This document shows, one piece after another, positions 8,849-17,846 of a stretch of DNA of 64,000 nucleotides. How positions within the stretch are numbered: the stretch's first letter is position 1; each line of letters opens with the position of its first letter. The position numbers and the translations under genes are program-made. The notes below the pieces were generated by a model. That model made no database searches and was not told where the DNA came from. It saw only the letters and a program-made list of their open reading frames with translations. Origin of the DNA: an uncultured Desulfosarcina sp. (GTDB taxonomy: Bacteria; Desulfobacterota; Desulfobacteria; Desulfobacterales; Desulfosarcinaceae); contig NZ_OY764190.1 of the NCBI RefSeq assembly GCF_963668215.1, positions 3,658,001 through 3,722,000 of the forward strand. The letters run 5' to 3'.

Positions 8849-10081
8849 TTGCACGGAGCCAAAGAGGGCAATATCGTTGTCGGCCTGGATATCGGTACGA
8901 CCAAGATCTGCGCCGTGGTCGGGGAGGTGGCGGGCCGCGAGATCAATATCATCGGCATCGGCACCCATCCTTCCATCGGGCTGAGAAAAGGGGTGGTGGT
9001 CAATATCGAGTCCACGGTGGATTCAATTAAAAAGGCGGTGGAGGAGGCCGAACTGATGGCCGGCTGCGAGATCTCTTCGGTCTACGCCGGTATCGCCGGA
9101 GGGCACATCACCGGCTTCAACAGCCGGGGCATCGTTGCCATAAAGGGGCAGGAAATCACGCCCCAGGATGTGGAACGGGTCATCGATGCAGCCCGGGCGG
9201 TGGCCATCCCCATGGATCGGGAAGTGATCCACGTGCTGCCCCAGGAGTACATCGTCGACGACCAGGTGGGCATCCAGAACCCGGTGGGAATGGCCGGCGT
9301 ACGGTTGGAAGCCAAGATTCACATCGTGACCGGCGCGGTTACCTCGGCCCACAATATCGTCAAGTGCGCCAACCGGGCCGGACTGGATGTGTGCGACATC
9401 GTCCTGGAAAGCCTGGCTTCAGGCGAAGCGGTGCTGACCGAGGAAGAAAAGCAGTTGGGCGCCGGGCTCATCGACCTGGGCGGCGGCACCAGCGACTTGG
9501 CCATCTTTTCGGGCAATAACATCAAACACACCTTCGTTCTGGCCCTGGGCGGCGACAACCTGACCAACGATATCGCCATCGGGGTGCGGGCTCCCGCCAA
9601 CGAGGCCGAGCGCATCAAGCGCAAGTATGGCACCTGCAACGCGGCGGCCATCAGCCCGGACGAAACCATCGAAGTGCCGGGCATGGGCGGCCGCGAACCG
9701 CGCAAACTGCCCCGCCAGGTGCTGGGAGAAATCCTCGAGCCGCGCATGGAGGAGATCTTCACCCTGCTTCAGCGCGAGATTTTCCGTGCCGGCATGGAAA
9801 ACATGATCGCATCGGGGATGGTTCTCTCCGGAGGCACTTCCCTGTTGGACGGGGCCACCGATATCGCCGAAGCCATTTTCGGGGTGCCGACGCGGCTGGG
9901 CAGGCCCCGGGGAATCGGCGGCCTTACCGATGTGGTCAACAATCCCATGTATGCCACCGGCGTGGGGCTGGTCATATACGGCGCCAAAAAGGAGCCGGAG
10001 AGAAAGTTCAGAATCCGGGACCGGAATATTTTCAACAGCTTGATATCCCGGATGAAAAAGTGGTTCAAAGATGTGATCTGA
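8849..10081 (+). CDS. ftsA: Cell division protein FtsA (actin-like)
   Basis: FtsA tethers FtsZ to the inner membrane and recruits later divisome proteins. It shows the actin-fold ATP motifs VVGLDIGTTKICAVVGE, GAGLIDLGGGTSDLA and ASGMVLSGGTSLLDG. I place the start at TTG 8849, because AAGGAGGT lies 5 bp upstream and the family N-terminus follows at once; an earlier ATG at 8816 lies within ftsQ and lacks a matching N-terminus. The C-terminus ends in a short basic and aromatic stretch (SRMKKWFKDVI), fitting the amphipathic membrane-targeting helix. The protein is 410 aa. Confidence 0.95.
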   Translation: MHGAKEGNIVVGLDIGTTKICAVVGEVAGREINIIGIGTHPSIGLRKGVVVNIESTVDSIKKAVEEAELMAGCEISSVYAGIAGGHITGFNSRGIVAIKGQEITPQDVERVIDAARAVAIPMDREVIHVLPQEYIVDDQVGIQNPVGMAGVRLEAKIHIVTGAVTSAHNIVKCANRAGLDVCDIVLESLASGEAVLTEEEKQLGAGLIDLGGGTSDLAIFSGNNIKHTFVLALGGDNLTNDIAIGVRAPANEAERIKRKYGTCNAAAISPDETIEVPGMGGREPRKLPRQVLGEILEPRMEEIFTLLQREIFRAGMENMIASGMVLSGGTSLLDGATDIAEAIFGVPTRLGRPRGIGGLTDVVNNPMYATGVGLVIYGAKKEPERKFRIRDRNIFNSLISRMKKWFKDVI

Positions 10082-10152
10082 TGGATAAGAAACTTGAAAC
10101 CAAGGCGTACAGGCAAGCGCCGCTATGGGCAACACAAGCAAAGGGGGAGAAA

Positions 10153-11352
10153 ATGACAAACATGTTTACGTACGTGGAAAATGAGAACTCGGCAAAAATC
10201 AAAGTGATTGGTGTTGGCGGAGCGGGCGGCAACGCGATCAACAACATGATCGCCAGCAACCTGCAGGGCGTAAAGTTTATTTCCGCCAACACCGACGCCC
10301 AGGCCCTGGATGTGTCGCAGGCGGAGGTGCGCATACAGCTCGGCACCCAGATTACCGAAGGCCTCGGTGCCGGCGCCAATCCGCAGGTGGGGCGTGACGC
10401 AGCCCTGGAAAACGCGGAAATGATCAAAGAAACTTTGGCCGATTCCCACATGGTTTTTATTACCGCCGGTTTCGGCGGCGGCACGGGAACCGGTGCGGCA
10501 CCGGTGATCGCCCGGCTCTGCAAGGAAATGGGCATTCTCACCGTGGCCGTGGTCAGCCGTCCCTTTTCCTTCGAGGGCCGTAAACGGGCCAAGCAGGCCG
10601 AAGAGGGCATCCTGGAATTGAAAAAGGCCGCCGACACGGTGATCACCATTCCCAACGACCGGTTACGGGGGCTGGCATCCAAGAACGCCAAGATGGTCGA
10701 CATGTTCAGAAAGGCCGACGAGATCCTGCTGCATTCGGTCAAAGGCATCACCGATCTGATCATGATGCCCGGTCTGGTGAACCTGGATTTCGCCGACGTC
10801 AAGACCACCATGTCTCGGGCCGGCATGGCCATCATGGGCATCGGTATTTCCAGCGGGGAGAACCGCGCCCTGGAAGCCGCCGAACGGGCGATTTCGCATC
10901 CGCTGCTCGAGGACATCAACATCTCGGGCGCCAAGGGCGTACTGATGAACATCACCTCCAACAGCGACCTCACCATGGAGGAGATGACCGAGGCCTCCGA
11001 ACGCATCTACAACGAAGTGGGCGAGGATGCGGAAATCATCTGGGGGACGGTGATCGATGACAGTGTCGGCGATGAGATGAGTGTGACCGTCATCGCCACG
11101 GGTATCGGAGAAAAGGAGAAGGAAAGGCAGCCGGCTCCCAAGGTCGTAGATCCGACCTACGGCGGAAAGGTGCGCGACATCACCCCGGCGGATCTGGCCC
11201 GCAGCACGGAGTTGGACCGGCCCACTTTCATTCGTCGTCAGCAGGCCGTCAACGATATGCCCAGCGGCGACTTGTGCCGGGAATACAAGGGGATCATCAT
11301 CGATAATGACGATTTGGACGTGCCGACCTTCCTGAGAAGAAAAGCCGACTGA
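10153..11352 (+). CDS. ftsZ: Cell division GTPase FtsZ
   Basis: FtsZ is the tubulin homologue that forms the Z-ring. The 399-aa protein has GVGGAGGNAINNM, the tubulin signature GGGTGTGAAP at about 108-117, NPQVGRDAA, and the synergy-loop region with NLDFADVKT. After a variable linker it ends in the conserved peptide DDLDVPTFLRR, which binds FtsA and other partners. The ATG at 10153 follows AAGGGGGAGA at ideal spacing; upstream in-frame starts lack a ribosome site. It lies 71 bp after ftsA. Confidence 0.98.
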   Translation: MTNMFTYVENENSAKIKVIGVGGAGGNAINNMIASNLQGVKFISANTDAQALDVSQAEVRIQLGTQITEGLGAGANPQVGRDAALENAEMIKETLADSHMVFITAGFGGGTGTGAAPVIARLCKEMGILTVAVVSRPFSFEGRKRAKQAEEGILELKKAADTVITIPNDRLRGLASKNAKMVDMFRKADEILLHSVKGITDLIMMPGLVNLDFADVKTTMSRAGMAIMGIGISSGENRALEAAERAISHPLLEDINISGAKGVLMNITSNSDLTMEEMTEASERIYNEVGEDAEIIWGTVIDDSVGDEMSVTVIATGIGEKEKERQPAPKVVDPTYGGKVRDITPADLARSTELDRPTFIRRQQAVNDMPSGDLCREYKGIIIDNDDLDVPTFLRRKAD

Positions 11353-11415
11353 ATCGGCTCCAAGGCGACATGGACCGGCGGATCGTTGCCGGTTTCACAT
11401 CGAACCCGAGGGAGG

Positions 11416-11625
11416 ATGATGCAGCCTACTCAATGCAACCATTGCCTGGCAGGCGGTCGGAGAATGGGCCGGGATCGGAGGGAGTTCTCCTACGCCCTTT
11501 GCATCCCCGAACGCCGCAGCGGCACCGAACGTCGCAGCGGCAGGGACCGTCGGCAGCCTGACCGGATTCATTCGATGCAGGTGCCGTTGGATCCGAATGC
11601 GGCGCCGCATTCGATGCGGACCTGA
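11416..11625 (+). CDS. Small Arg-rich protein with RRSGTERRSGRDRR motif
   Basis: This 69-residue frame lies between ftsZ and a radical SAM gene. It starts with two consecutive ATG codons after GAGGGAGG, carries CNHC near the N-terminus, then GRDRREF and the tandem ERRSGTERRSGRDRR. Such R-R-S-G-x-(E/D)-R-R repeats recur in small uncharacterised proteins of Desulfobacterota, so I think it is a real gene. CNHC could be half of a metal site, but no second pair is present. Function is unknown. It may be co-transcribed with ftsZ. Confidence 0.5.
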   Translation: MMQPTQCNHCLAGGRRMGRDRREFSYALCIPERRSGTERRSGRDRRQPDRIHSMQVPLDPNAAPHSMRT

Positions 11626-11673
11626 CAAGGGCCCGCGCCGGCCTGCCTGCGCGGCCATATCCGGCAACCAACC

Positions 11674-13404
11674 ATGGCAAGAGCATCTGCACAGGCGCTT
11701 GAAAAGCGCGTGCCGGCCGAACGGGGCGTGATCCGAAAATCCCCCGCCGGTCGTATTCGCGTGGCTTTGGTCTATCCCAACACCTACCATGTGGGGATGT
11801 CCAACCTTGGATTTCAGACCGTATACCGGTTGATCAACGATATCGACCATGCGGTTTGTGAACGGGCGTTTTTACCGGAACAGGATGGCGGTAAAACCGG
11901 TCGGGTGTTGACGGTCGAGTCTCGGACGCCCATCGGAGACTTCGACATTATTGCCTTTTCGATCTCTTATGAGAACGATGCACCCGCCGTTCTAACCATC
12001 CTGGAAACAGCAGGACTCCCCCTGCCAGCCGATCGGCGCACCGCCGCTCTCCCCCTTGTGCTGGCAGGGGGCGTCCTCTGTTTTCTCAATCCGGAGCCGC
12101 TATCACCATTTGTCGACGGGTTCCTGCTGGGGGAAGCAGAGGCCCTGGTGCCCGATTTTTTCCGGGCCTTCGATCCATCCATAGAAAGAAAAAAACATCT
12201 GCGCCAATTGGCCGTTTCCGTTCCCGGCCTTTATGTGCCGGCCTTTTATCGGCCCCGCTATCTGCCGGACGGCCGGATCGAAACCATCGAAACGACCGCC
12301 GATGTCCCTGCCCTTATTCAGCGCCGGATCGTACCGGATCTGTCCGATATCCCCACGGCAAGCACCATTTTGACGCCGGACACCACTTTCGACGACACCT
12401 ATCTGATCGAAGTTTCCCGTGGCTGCCCCCATGGATGCCGGTTTTGCAGCGCCGGGTACGTCTATCGACCGCCGCGCTACCGTCCCCTGGACCTTCTTAC
12501 TAACCAGGTGGAAAAAGGCTGCGCCATGACCGAACGCATCGGATTGGTGGGGGCCGCGGTTTCCGATCTGCCGGGTATCGAAAAATTGTGCAGGACGGAT
12601 CGCGGTGGGAAGATTCGATTCTCGTTCAGCAGCCTGCGGGCCGATGCCCTGGATGGTGCGCTGGTGGCGGCGCTGAGAAAAAGCCATGTCAAGACGGCCA
12701 CCATCGCCCCGGACGCCGGCAGCGAGCGCATGCGCCGGGTGGTCAACAAAGGCATCACCGAAGATCATGTCATTGCTGCGGCGGATACGCTGGTGAGCGC
12801 CGGCATTCCCAATTTGAAGGTCTATTTCATGATCGGCCTGCCCACAGAAGCCGAGGAAGATGTGAATGCCATCGTGGACCTGGTCAAGCGGATCAAACAC
12901 CGATTTCTCAAGACCAGCCGCGGCAAAGGGCACATCGGCACCATCACCGTCAGCCTGAGTTCCTTTGTGCCCAAAGCGTTTACCCCATTCCAGTGGGTCG
13001 CCATGGACGAGGTGGCCGACCTGAAACGAAAAATCAAAATTGTAAAAACCGGCCTGAAGAAGACGGCCAACGTGCGGGTGCACGCCGACGTACCCCGGTG
13101 GGCCTACCTGCAGGGAATCATCGCCAGGGGCGACCGGCGGGTGGCGGACATCCTGCTGTTGGGACATAAAAACAGGGGCAACTGGCCTCAGACCTTCAAA
13201 TCCTCACCCATCAACCCCCATTTTTACGTTCATCGCGAGCGCGATGCCGACGAACGGTTCCCCTGGGATATCATCGATCAGGGCATCGACAAAGCCTTTC
13301 TTTGGAAGGAGTACCAGCGGGCGTTGGATGGCCGTACCTCGGCACCTTGCCCGGCCGACCCCTCCCGATGCAGCCTCTGCGGGGTCTGCAAGGGAAATGC
13401 ATGA
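11674..13404 (+). CDS. B12-binding-domain radical SAM protein
   Basis: The 576-aa protein has an N-terminal part that looks like a cobalamin-binding-type Rossmann fold (RVALVYPNTYHVGMSNLGFQ) and then a radical SAM core with the [4Fe-4S] cysteines C251, C255 and C258 in RGCPHGCRFC. The extreme C-terminus carries more cysteines (CPADPSRCSLCGVC), which could hold an auxiliary cluster. The family resembles the TIGR03960-type proteins but the DUF2344 partner is not visible. The substrate is unknown; tRNA or cofactor modification would be a guess. The start has no clear ribosome site, and GTG at 11728-11733 is an alternative. Confidence 0.8.
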   Translation: MARASAQALEKRVPAERGVIRKSPAGRIRVALVYPNTYHVGMSNLGFQTVYRLINDIDHAVCERAFLPEQDGGKTGRVLTVESRTPIGDFDIIAFSISYENDAPAVLTILETAGLPLPADRRTAALPLVLAGGVLCFLNPEPLSPFVDGFLLGEAEALVPDFFRAFDPSIERKKHLRQLAVSVPGLYVPAFYRPRYLPDGRIETIETTADVPALIQRRIVPDLSDIPTASTILTPDTTFDDTYLIEVSRGCPHGCRFCSAGYVYRPPRYRPLDLLTNQVEKGCAMTERIGLVGAAVSDLPGIEKLCRTDRGGKIRFSFSSLRADALDGALVAALRKSHVKTATIAPDAGSERMRRVVNKGITEDHVIAAADTLVSAGIPNLKVYFMIGLPTEAEEDVNAIVDLVKRIKHRFLKTSRGKGHIGTITVSLSSFVPKAFTPFQWVAMDEVADLKRKIKIVKTGLKKTANVRVHADVPRWAYLQGIIARGDRRVADILLLGHKNRGNWPQTFKSSPINPHFYVHRERDADERFPWDIIDQGIDKAFLWKEYQRALDGRTSAPCPADPSRCSLCGVCKGNA

Positions 13405-13459
13405 CCCGCGAATTTATCTTTTGGGTGTCCCTGTCCAGATCTAATGCAAAAAGAGCACA

Positions 13460-14353
13460 TCAGACAGATTTAGGGTTCTTATCCCATATAGGGCTGTATG
13501 CCTGCCACATTGCCGATGTATCCTGGGGGCCAAATCCTTGGGTGCGGGCCATTTCATTGATCGTCTGAATGAGTTGTCCCAAGATCGGCGGGGCGCCGTT
13601 TTCATGGGCCATGCGCACAGCAAGACCAACGTCTTTGCAAAGCAGGTCGACGGAAAAGGTTGGTTGATGATAGTTTTCTTGGACGATATTGCGCCCCAAT
13701 TCTTTGAATAGATTACTCACCGTGCCCGCCTGACTGTCGATAATCGTTTTATAGAGCAGGTTGGGCGAGATGCCGACATGGTCGGCAATAGCCATCATTT
13801 CCGCTGTCATGGCGTTGATGGCAGAAAACATGAGCTGATTGAGAAGTTTGATTTTGTTTCCGGTTCCTGATTTTCCTACAGGGATGATGCTTCCGGAAAA
13901 GGTTTCGAGAACCGGTCGGCATCGTTCAATAGCTTCATTTTCTCCTCCAACCGGCAGTGCCCAGTGACCAACCGCAGACGGGCGACCCAACACCGGTGCA
14001 TCCAGATATCCTACCTTTTTTTTCATGGCCATTGCGGCCATCGCCTCTGTGGTCCCGGGATCGATGGTACTGTGGTCCACAATGACTGCTCCCGGAGATG
14101 CCGAATGTAGCAGGCCGTTTTCTCCGCTGACGCAATCAATCACCTGGATGGGGCCGGGTAAAAACATCAGGACGACCATACATGTTTTTGCCAGGTCGGC
14201 TATGCTCGCCGTTGGAATCGCGCCCATCGCCGCGGCTTTGTCAATTGTCGATGGCGTGACATCATAGACATGCAAGGGGTAGCCGGCTTCGAGAATTTTT
14301 TTGCCAGCCTCGCTTCCCATTACCCCAAATCCAATCAACCCAACCGTTTCCAT
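13460..14353 (-). CDS. NAD(P)-dependent beta-hydroxyacid dehydrogenase
   Basis: A 297-aa member of the 3-hydroxyisobutyrate/tartronate-semialdehyde/sulfolactaldehyde reductase family. The N-terminal Rossmann motif is GLIGFGVMG at about 5-13; the substrate signature DAPVLGRPSAVG follows at about 118, and GTGNKIKLLNQLMF near 170 carries the catalytic lysine. The ATG chosen follows GGAGGG at 4 bp; a TTG four codons earlier is less likely. It is the last gene of the LacI-linked cluster. The substrate is probably a small hydroxyacid or aldehyde, but the sequence alone does not say which. Confidence 0.85.
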   Translation of the reverse strand: METVGLIGFGVMGSEAGKKILEAGYPLHVYDVTPSTIDKAAAMGAIPTASIADLAKTCMVVLMFLPGPIQVIDCVSGENGLLHSASPGAVIVDHSTIDPGTTEAMAAMAMKKKVGYLDAPVLGRPSAVGHWALPVGGENEAIERCRPVLETFSGSIIPVGKSGTGNKIKLLNQLMFSAINAMTAEMMAIADHVGISPNLLYKTIIDSQAGTVSNLFKELGRNIVQENYHQPTFSVDLLCKDVGLAVRMAHENGAPPILGQLIQTINEMARTQGFGPQDTSAMWQAYSPIWDKNPKSV

Positions 14354-14395
14354 CGCTCCCTCCAATCAGAGTGACTGTCTCTGATTTTGTTTTGA

Positions 14396-14411
14396 CCCAT
14401 TACGAAATGGG
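14396..14411. promoter_or_regulatory. 16-bp inverted repeat CCCATTACGAAATGGG
   Basis: A near-perfect palindrome with a central CG lies in the 109-bp gap between the LarA-like gene and the dehydrogenase. It could be an operator or a small RNA hairpin affecting the downstream gene. It does not match the two operators upstream of lacI. Confidence 0.25.
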
Positions 14412-14462
14412 TGGGACAGGGCCTCTCCTTTTGGCGGTTGAAACACCATCCCACGCCGAAGG

Positions 14463-15899
14463 CTAACTTTTTTTCCGATGCAGATGGACGCCTACGCCAC
14501 CGGTAAAGCAGTCGGGGGTACATAGGATGTTGGGCTTGGAGCCGACGTAACGCTTCGCTTTTTCCAGAGCCTCCTTAAATGTTGGCGTCGGCGTAAAACC
14601 CATTCCGCGGGCGTATTTCGGCGCCTTGGGACCGGCAATGAAAACGGCGCTGGTGTATATCGGCAGCACACTGCCGCCGCTGATCATCGACATCGCGTGG
14701 AAGGGATGGTACGTGTAGTAGTTGGAATACTTGAAACAATATTCGGTATCCTCGGCGATACGCGTCATATCGTCCGAAGCCAGAAATTCAGGAATGCTGC
14801 AGTACTTCTGAAGCGCTGCATAGGTATCTTTGTAAGACGGGAACCAGTTGTCGTTGAACCAACCGTCGCAAATGCTGGCTGCAATGACCACCCCGCCTTC
14901 GCGAAAGGCGTTCCAGCAACGGGACAACTGTCCGCCGATCGCCAGACTCATCAGACAGGGATTGGTTCCCATACCCGGGCCATAATGAAAATTTCTGGGT
15001 ACACCGATGACAAGGATATCTGCCGGTTCATCCATGTCCAGAAAAACATTGGTCCGTTGGTCGGCCAGGGGCCATGTCGCTTCTTCAATGAGTCCCAGGC
15101 GACCAGCTTTGACGTCCAGAACCTGGGCCTTTTTCCCGAGAACGGCGTCCACGCCGAACACGTTTTTACCCATGCCTTTTTCCATGGCCAGACCGATTGA
15201 GTGGAACTGACGCCGCATGTGGGACGTTGTCGACGCGCCGAGCCAGTCGCGTCGGTGCATGGTTGCGGGGCAATGGTGGGAGCCGATGGACCGCCAACCG
15301 GAATGGCCCGTGACCAGCATTTTATAGCCTCCACTGTACCCGCCATAGGGGTTGCCGGCGCAGTGACCGACGACGATAGGCAGGTCGGCATCGGCTAAAA
15401 GCCGGTTGCACTGGATCACGTTGCCCATTTCGTCCGTTCCGTAGTTGTAAAGGCCCGGATCTTCAGCGTCATGATTGACAATGCGGCCTGGATAAAACTG
15501 ATCGACGATTTCCTTGCCAAGATACCAATACCATTCGTCCAGGGTATTCTGGCGGTGAAGTCCCATCGCGCAGAGCAGGGTAATATTCTCCAGCTTTGCG
15601 CCCCCCTTTAGCAGTTCTTCCACGATGATGGGAATGGCGACGCGGCGATGCGCCTTGGCATGGGCTCCCCCTTTCACCCGGTCCGGGAAGCCGATAACGA
15701 TTTTCTTGTTCGGCCCGCTCAATTCCCTAAGCGGCGGGAACCCCAGCGGCTCCGCCAACGCGCGGCGCACAGCTTCGGCCGGATCGACCTCCGGCGGATC
15801 GTTATCCAGTTGGCCAAGACTGAAAATTGTGGCTGAGTCGGGCAGTTCAATGCCCATTTTCCCGTCACCGTAATCTAAATGGATTTCTTTCATAACCAT
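14463..15899 (-). CDS. LarA-like nickel-pincer racemase/epimerase
   Basis: The protein (478 aa) belongs to the lactate racemase LarA superfamily (DUF2088), enzymes that racemise or epimerise alpha-hydroxyacids with a nickel-pincer nucleotide bound to a lysine. The expected residues appear in order: an Asp/Arg pair near FPDRVKGG, the His of GLHRQ, VVGHCAGNPYGGYSGGYKM with the His and the cofactor lysine, and SHH after it. It is longer than LarA (about 425 aa). Cofactor genes larB, larC and larE are not in the window. The start is one of three clustered ATGs; I took the one 5 bp after AAAGGA (15899), and 15905 is possible. Confidence 0.8.
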   Translation of the reverse strand: MVMKEIHLDYGDGKMGIELPDSATIFSLGQLDNDPPEVDPAEAVRRALAEPLGFPPLRELSGPNKKIVIGFPDRVKGGAHAKAHRRVAIPIIVEELLKGGAKLENITLLCAMGLHRQNTLDEWYWYLGKEIVDQFYPGRIVNHDAEDPGLYNYGTDEMGNVIQCNRLLADADLPIVVGHCAGNPYGGYSGGYKMLVTGHSGWRSIGSHHCPATMHRRDWLGASTTSHMRRQFHSIGLAMEKGMGKNVFGVDAVLGKKAQVLDVKAGRLGLIEEATWPLADQRTNVFLDMDEPADILVIGVPRNFHYGPGMGTNPCLMSLAIGGQLSRCWNAFREGGVVIAASICDGWFNDNWFPSYKDTYAALQKYCSIPEFLASDDMTRIAEDTEYCFKYSNYYTYHPFHAMSMISGGSVLPIYTSAVFIAGPKAPKYARGMGFTPTPTFKEALEKAKRYVGSKPNILCTPDCFTGGVGVHLHRKKS

Positions 15900-15957
15900 T
15901 TCCATCCTTTCATTTTAATACCCGGGCGATCCGGTTTGCATCTATATCAAATATCCG

Positions 15958-16878
15958 TCAATTCATTTCTGATACAATCTCAATATGTTCCTTGACGGCC
16001 TGATCGATGCTGTAAGAGGGGAACCAGCCCAGTTCCCGACGTGCAGCGCTGTCGTCATATGCCGCCGGATAAGGCGACTGCCTGCCGCCACCCTCGCTTA
16101 ACGTTATTTTTGCCTCGGGTTTCAACCGCTGCGCCAACGTGGCGACTTCTCGGATCGAATGAACGCCGCCGGCAATATTGTAGATCCGTTGAGTAGGGGT
16201 CTTGGCATCGTAAAGCGTCATAATCGCTTTGACGGCATCCTTGACATACAGCCAGTCTCCGGTTTCGTCCGGGTTGGAAATGATCTGCGCTTCGTTGCGG
16301 GCAACGGCATCCAGAATAGACGACGACCACAAGGCCGTGATTCCCCGGGTTCGCCCGGGCCCGAAAACCCATGTGAATCGCAGTGCTCGCGTATCCAGGC
16401 CATGCTTGCGGTAATACCATTTGAGCAGATGTTCCGATGCCAGTTTGGTTTGACCGTAAATCGTTTCCGGATTCTTGACCGCGCTATCGACGACGGGTTC
16501 ACTGACATCCCGGCCGAAAACCGAAATGGAACTGAGCATGATGAATCGATTCACATTCATCGCAACGGAAGCATCCAGTAAATGAAGCGTCGATTCCATA
16601 TTGATCCGAAAGCCCATTTGCGGATTCTCTTCGCAGGGTCCAGCCAGAATCGATCCCAGGTGAAACACGTCGGTGATCTTTTCGGTCATCATTACCCGGT
16701 AAAGATCCGGCCCTGAACTTAAGTCACCTTGAACATACGTGATCTTATCCAGAACGGAAGCCAATGCGGACGGATCCCTGGCCAGATCGAATGCCGTAAC
16801 GTCAAACCCCCTGCTGAGTAACTCCGGAATTAAATAAGAACCGATGAATCCGGCGCCACCGGTAACCAATGCTCGCAC
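15958..16878 (-). CDS. NAD-dependent epimerase/dehydratase (extended SDR)
   Basis: A 306-aa extended short-chain dehydrogenase with the N-terminal NAD motif TGGAGFIGS at about 6-14, a Ser in LSSISVFG and the catalytic YGQTK (Tyr-x-x-x-Lys). It looks closest to UDP-glucose 4-epimerase/L-threonine 3-dehydrogenase-type SDRs. The start is GTG, placed by GGAGGT 5 bp upstream. It lies between the ABC transporter ATPase gene and the LarA-like gene, so it probably acts on the imported compound rather than on a nucleotide sugar; this is inference. Confidence 0.85.
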   Translation of the reverse strand: MRALVTGGAGFIGSYLIPELLSRGFDVTAFDLARDPSALASVLDKITYVQGDLSSGPDLYRVMMTEKITDVFHLGSILAGPCEENPQMGFRINMESTLHLLDASVAMNVNRFIMLSSISVFGRDVSEPVVDSAVKNPETIYGQTKLASEHLLKWYYRKHGLDTRALRFTWVFGPGRTRGITALWSSSILDAVARNEAQIISNPDETGDWLYVKDAVKAIMTLYDAKTPTQRIYNIAGGVHSIREVATLAQRLKPEAKITLSEGGGRQSPYPAAYDDSAARRELGWFPSYSIDQAVKEHIEIVSEMN

Positions 16879-16965
16879 GCCACACCTCCAATGAAAAAAT
16901 TATTTGTTCTTGGCCAATCTCCCGCCCGGTTATTTCTATCCGTCCAAGGGGACTGAACGCCTGTG

Positions 16966-17748
16966 TTATTGCCGTTGCTTTTGGAACTCCTCCCGGACCA
17001 CCTTGTCGATTGTGGCTCGAATTTTGATGAATTCCGCGGATGTTTTGACTGATGCCTTACGAGGATAGGGAATGTCGATGGGGATGATTTCGCGGATGCG
17101 TCCCGGCTTGGCTGCCATCACAACTACCCGGGTGGACAGAAAGGTGGCTTCTTCCACGCCATGGGTGATGAACACAACGGTTTTCTTCTCTTCCTCGAGA
17201 ATATCGAGCAAAGATTCCTGCATGAACTGTCGGGTCTGGGCATCCAGCGCCCCGAAGGGCTCGTCCATGAGCAGGACCTGGGGGTTTACGGCGTAAGCTC
17301 TGGCAATGGCCACGCGCTGCTTCATACCGCCCGACAGTTCTTTGGGATAGGAATCCTTGAAATCCTTAAGCCCTACCAAGGCGACAAAGTGATCCACGAT
17401 TTCATGAATCCGTTTATTCGGCGTCCTGTTGGCGGTCAGCGTCAATCCAAAGGCGACATTTTGAGCTACCGTCAGCCAGGGGAAGATGGCATACTGTTGA
17501 AAAACGACCCCCCGCTCCGGTCCGGGACCGACGATCGGTTTGCCATCCAGGCTGGCCTGTCCTGTACTCGCCTTGAGGAATCCGGCCAGCACATTGAGCA
17601 ATGTGGTTTTGCCGCACCCCGATGGACCGACGATAGAGATAAACTCTCCCGGTTCTATCTTCAGATTTATATCTTTCAGGGCTTCAAACGCTCCTGAGGC
17701 CGTTTGGTAGCTGACGCCAACCCCCTCTATTTGTATTCCTTGTTCCAT
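16966..17748 (-). CDS. ABC importer ATPase, SsuB/TauB/NitT family
   Basis: The 260-aa ATPase has Walker A GPSGCGKTT at about 41-49, Q-loop FQQYAIFPW, signature LSGGMKQR at about 138-145, Walker B VLLMDEPFGALD at about 158-169 and a switch His in FITHGVEEA. The FGALDAQTR region is typical of the nitrate/sulfonate/taurine importer family. It powers the permease encoded next to it. The ribosome site is weak, suggesting coupling to the upstream genes. Confidence 0.9.
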   Translation of the reverse strand: MEQGIQIEGVGVSYQTASGAFEALKDINLKIEPGEFISIVGPSGCGKTTLLNVLAGFLKASTGQASLDGKPIVGPGPERGVVFQQYAIFPWLTVAQNVAFGLTLTANRTPNKRIHEIVDHFVALVGLKDFKDSYPKELSGGMKQRVAIARAYAVNPQVLLMDEPFGALDAQTRQFMQESLLDILEEEKKTVVFITHGVEEATFLSTRVVVMAAKPGRIREIIPIDIPYPRKASVKTSAEFIKIRATIDKVVREEFQKQRQ

Positions 17749-17846
17749 AGCGTATTTAACCCGACAGGTTTCTTTCCCGTATGAGTGTTAATCGGTCGTG
17801 GCAGCCATTTTTCTGGAGACTGGTCGAAGTTTCTCAAAGGCCGGCT

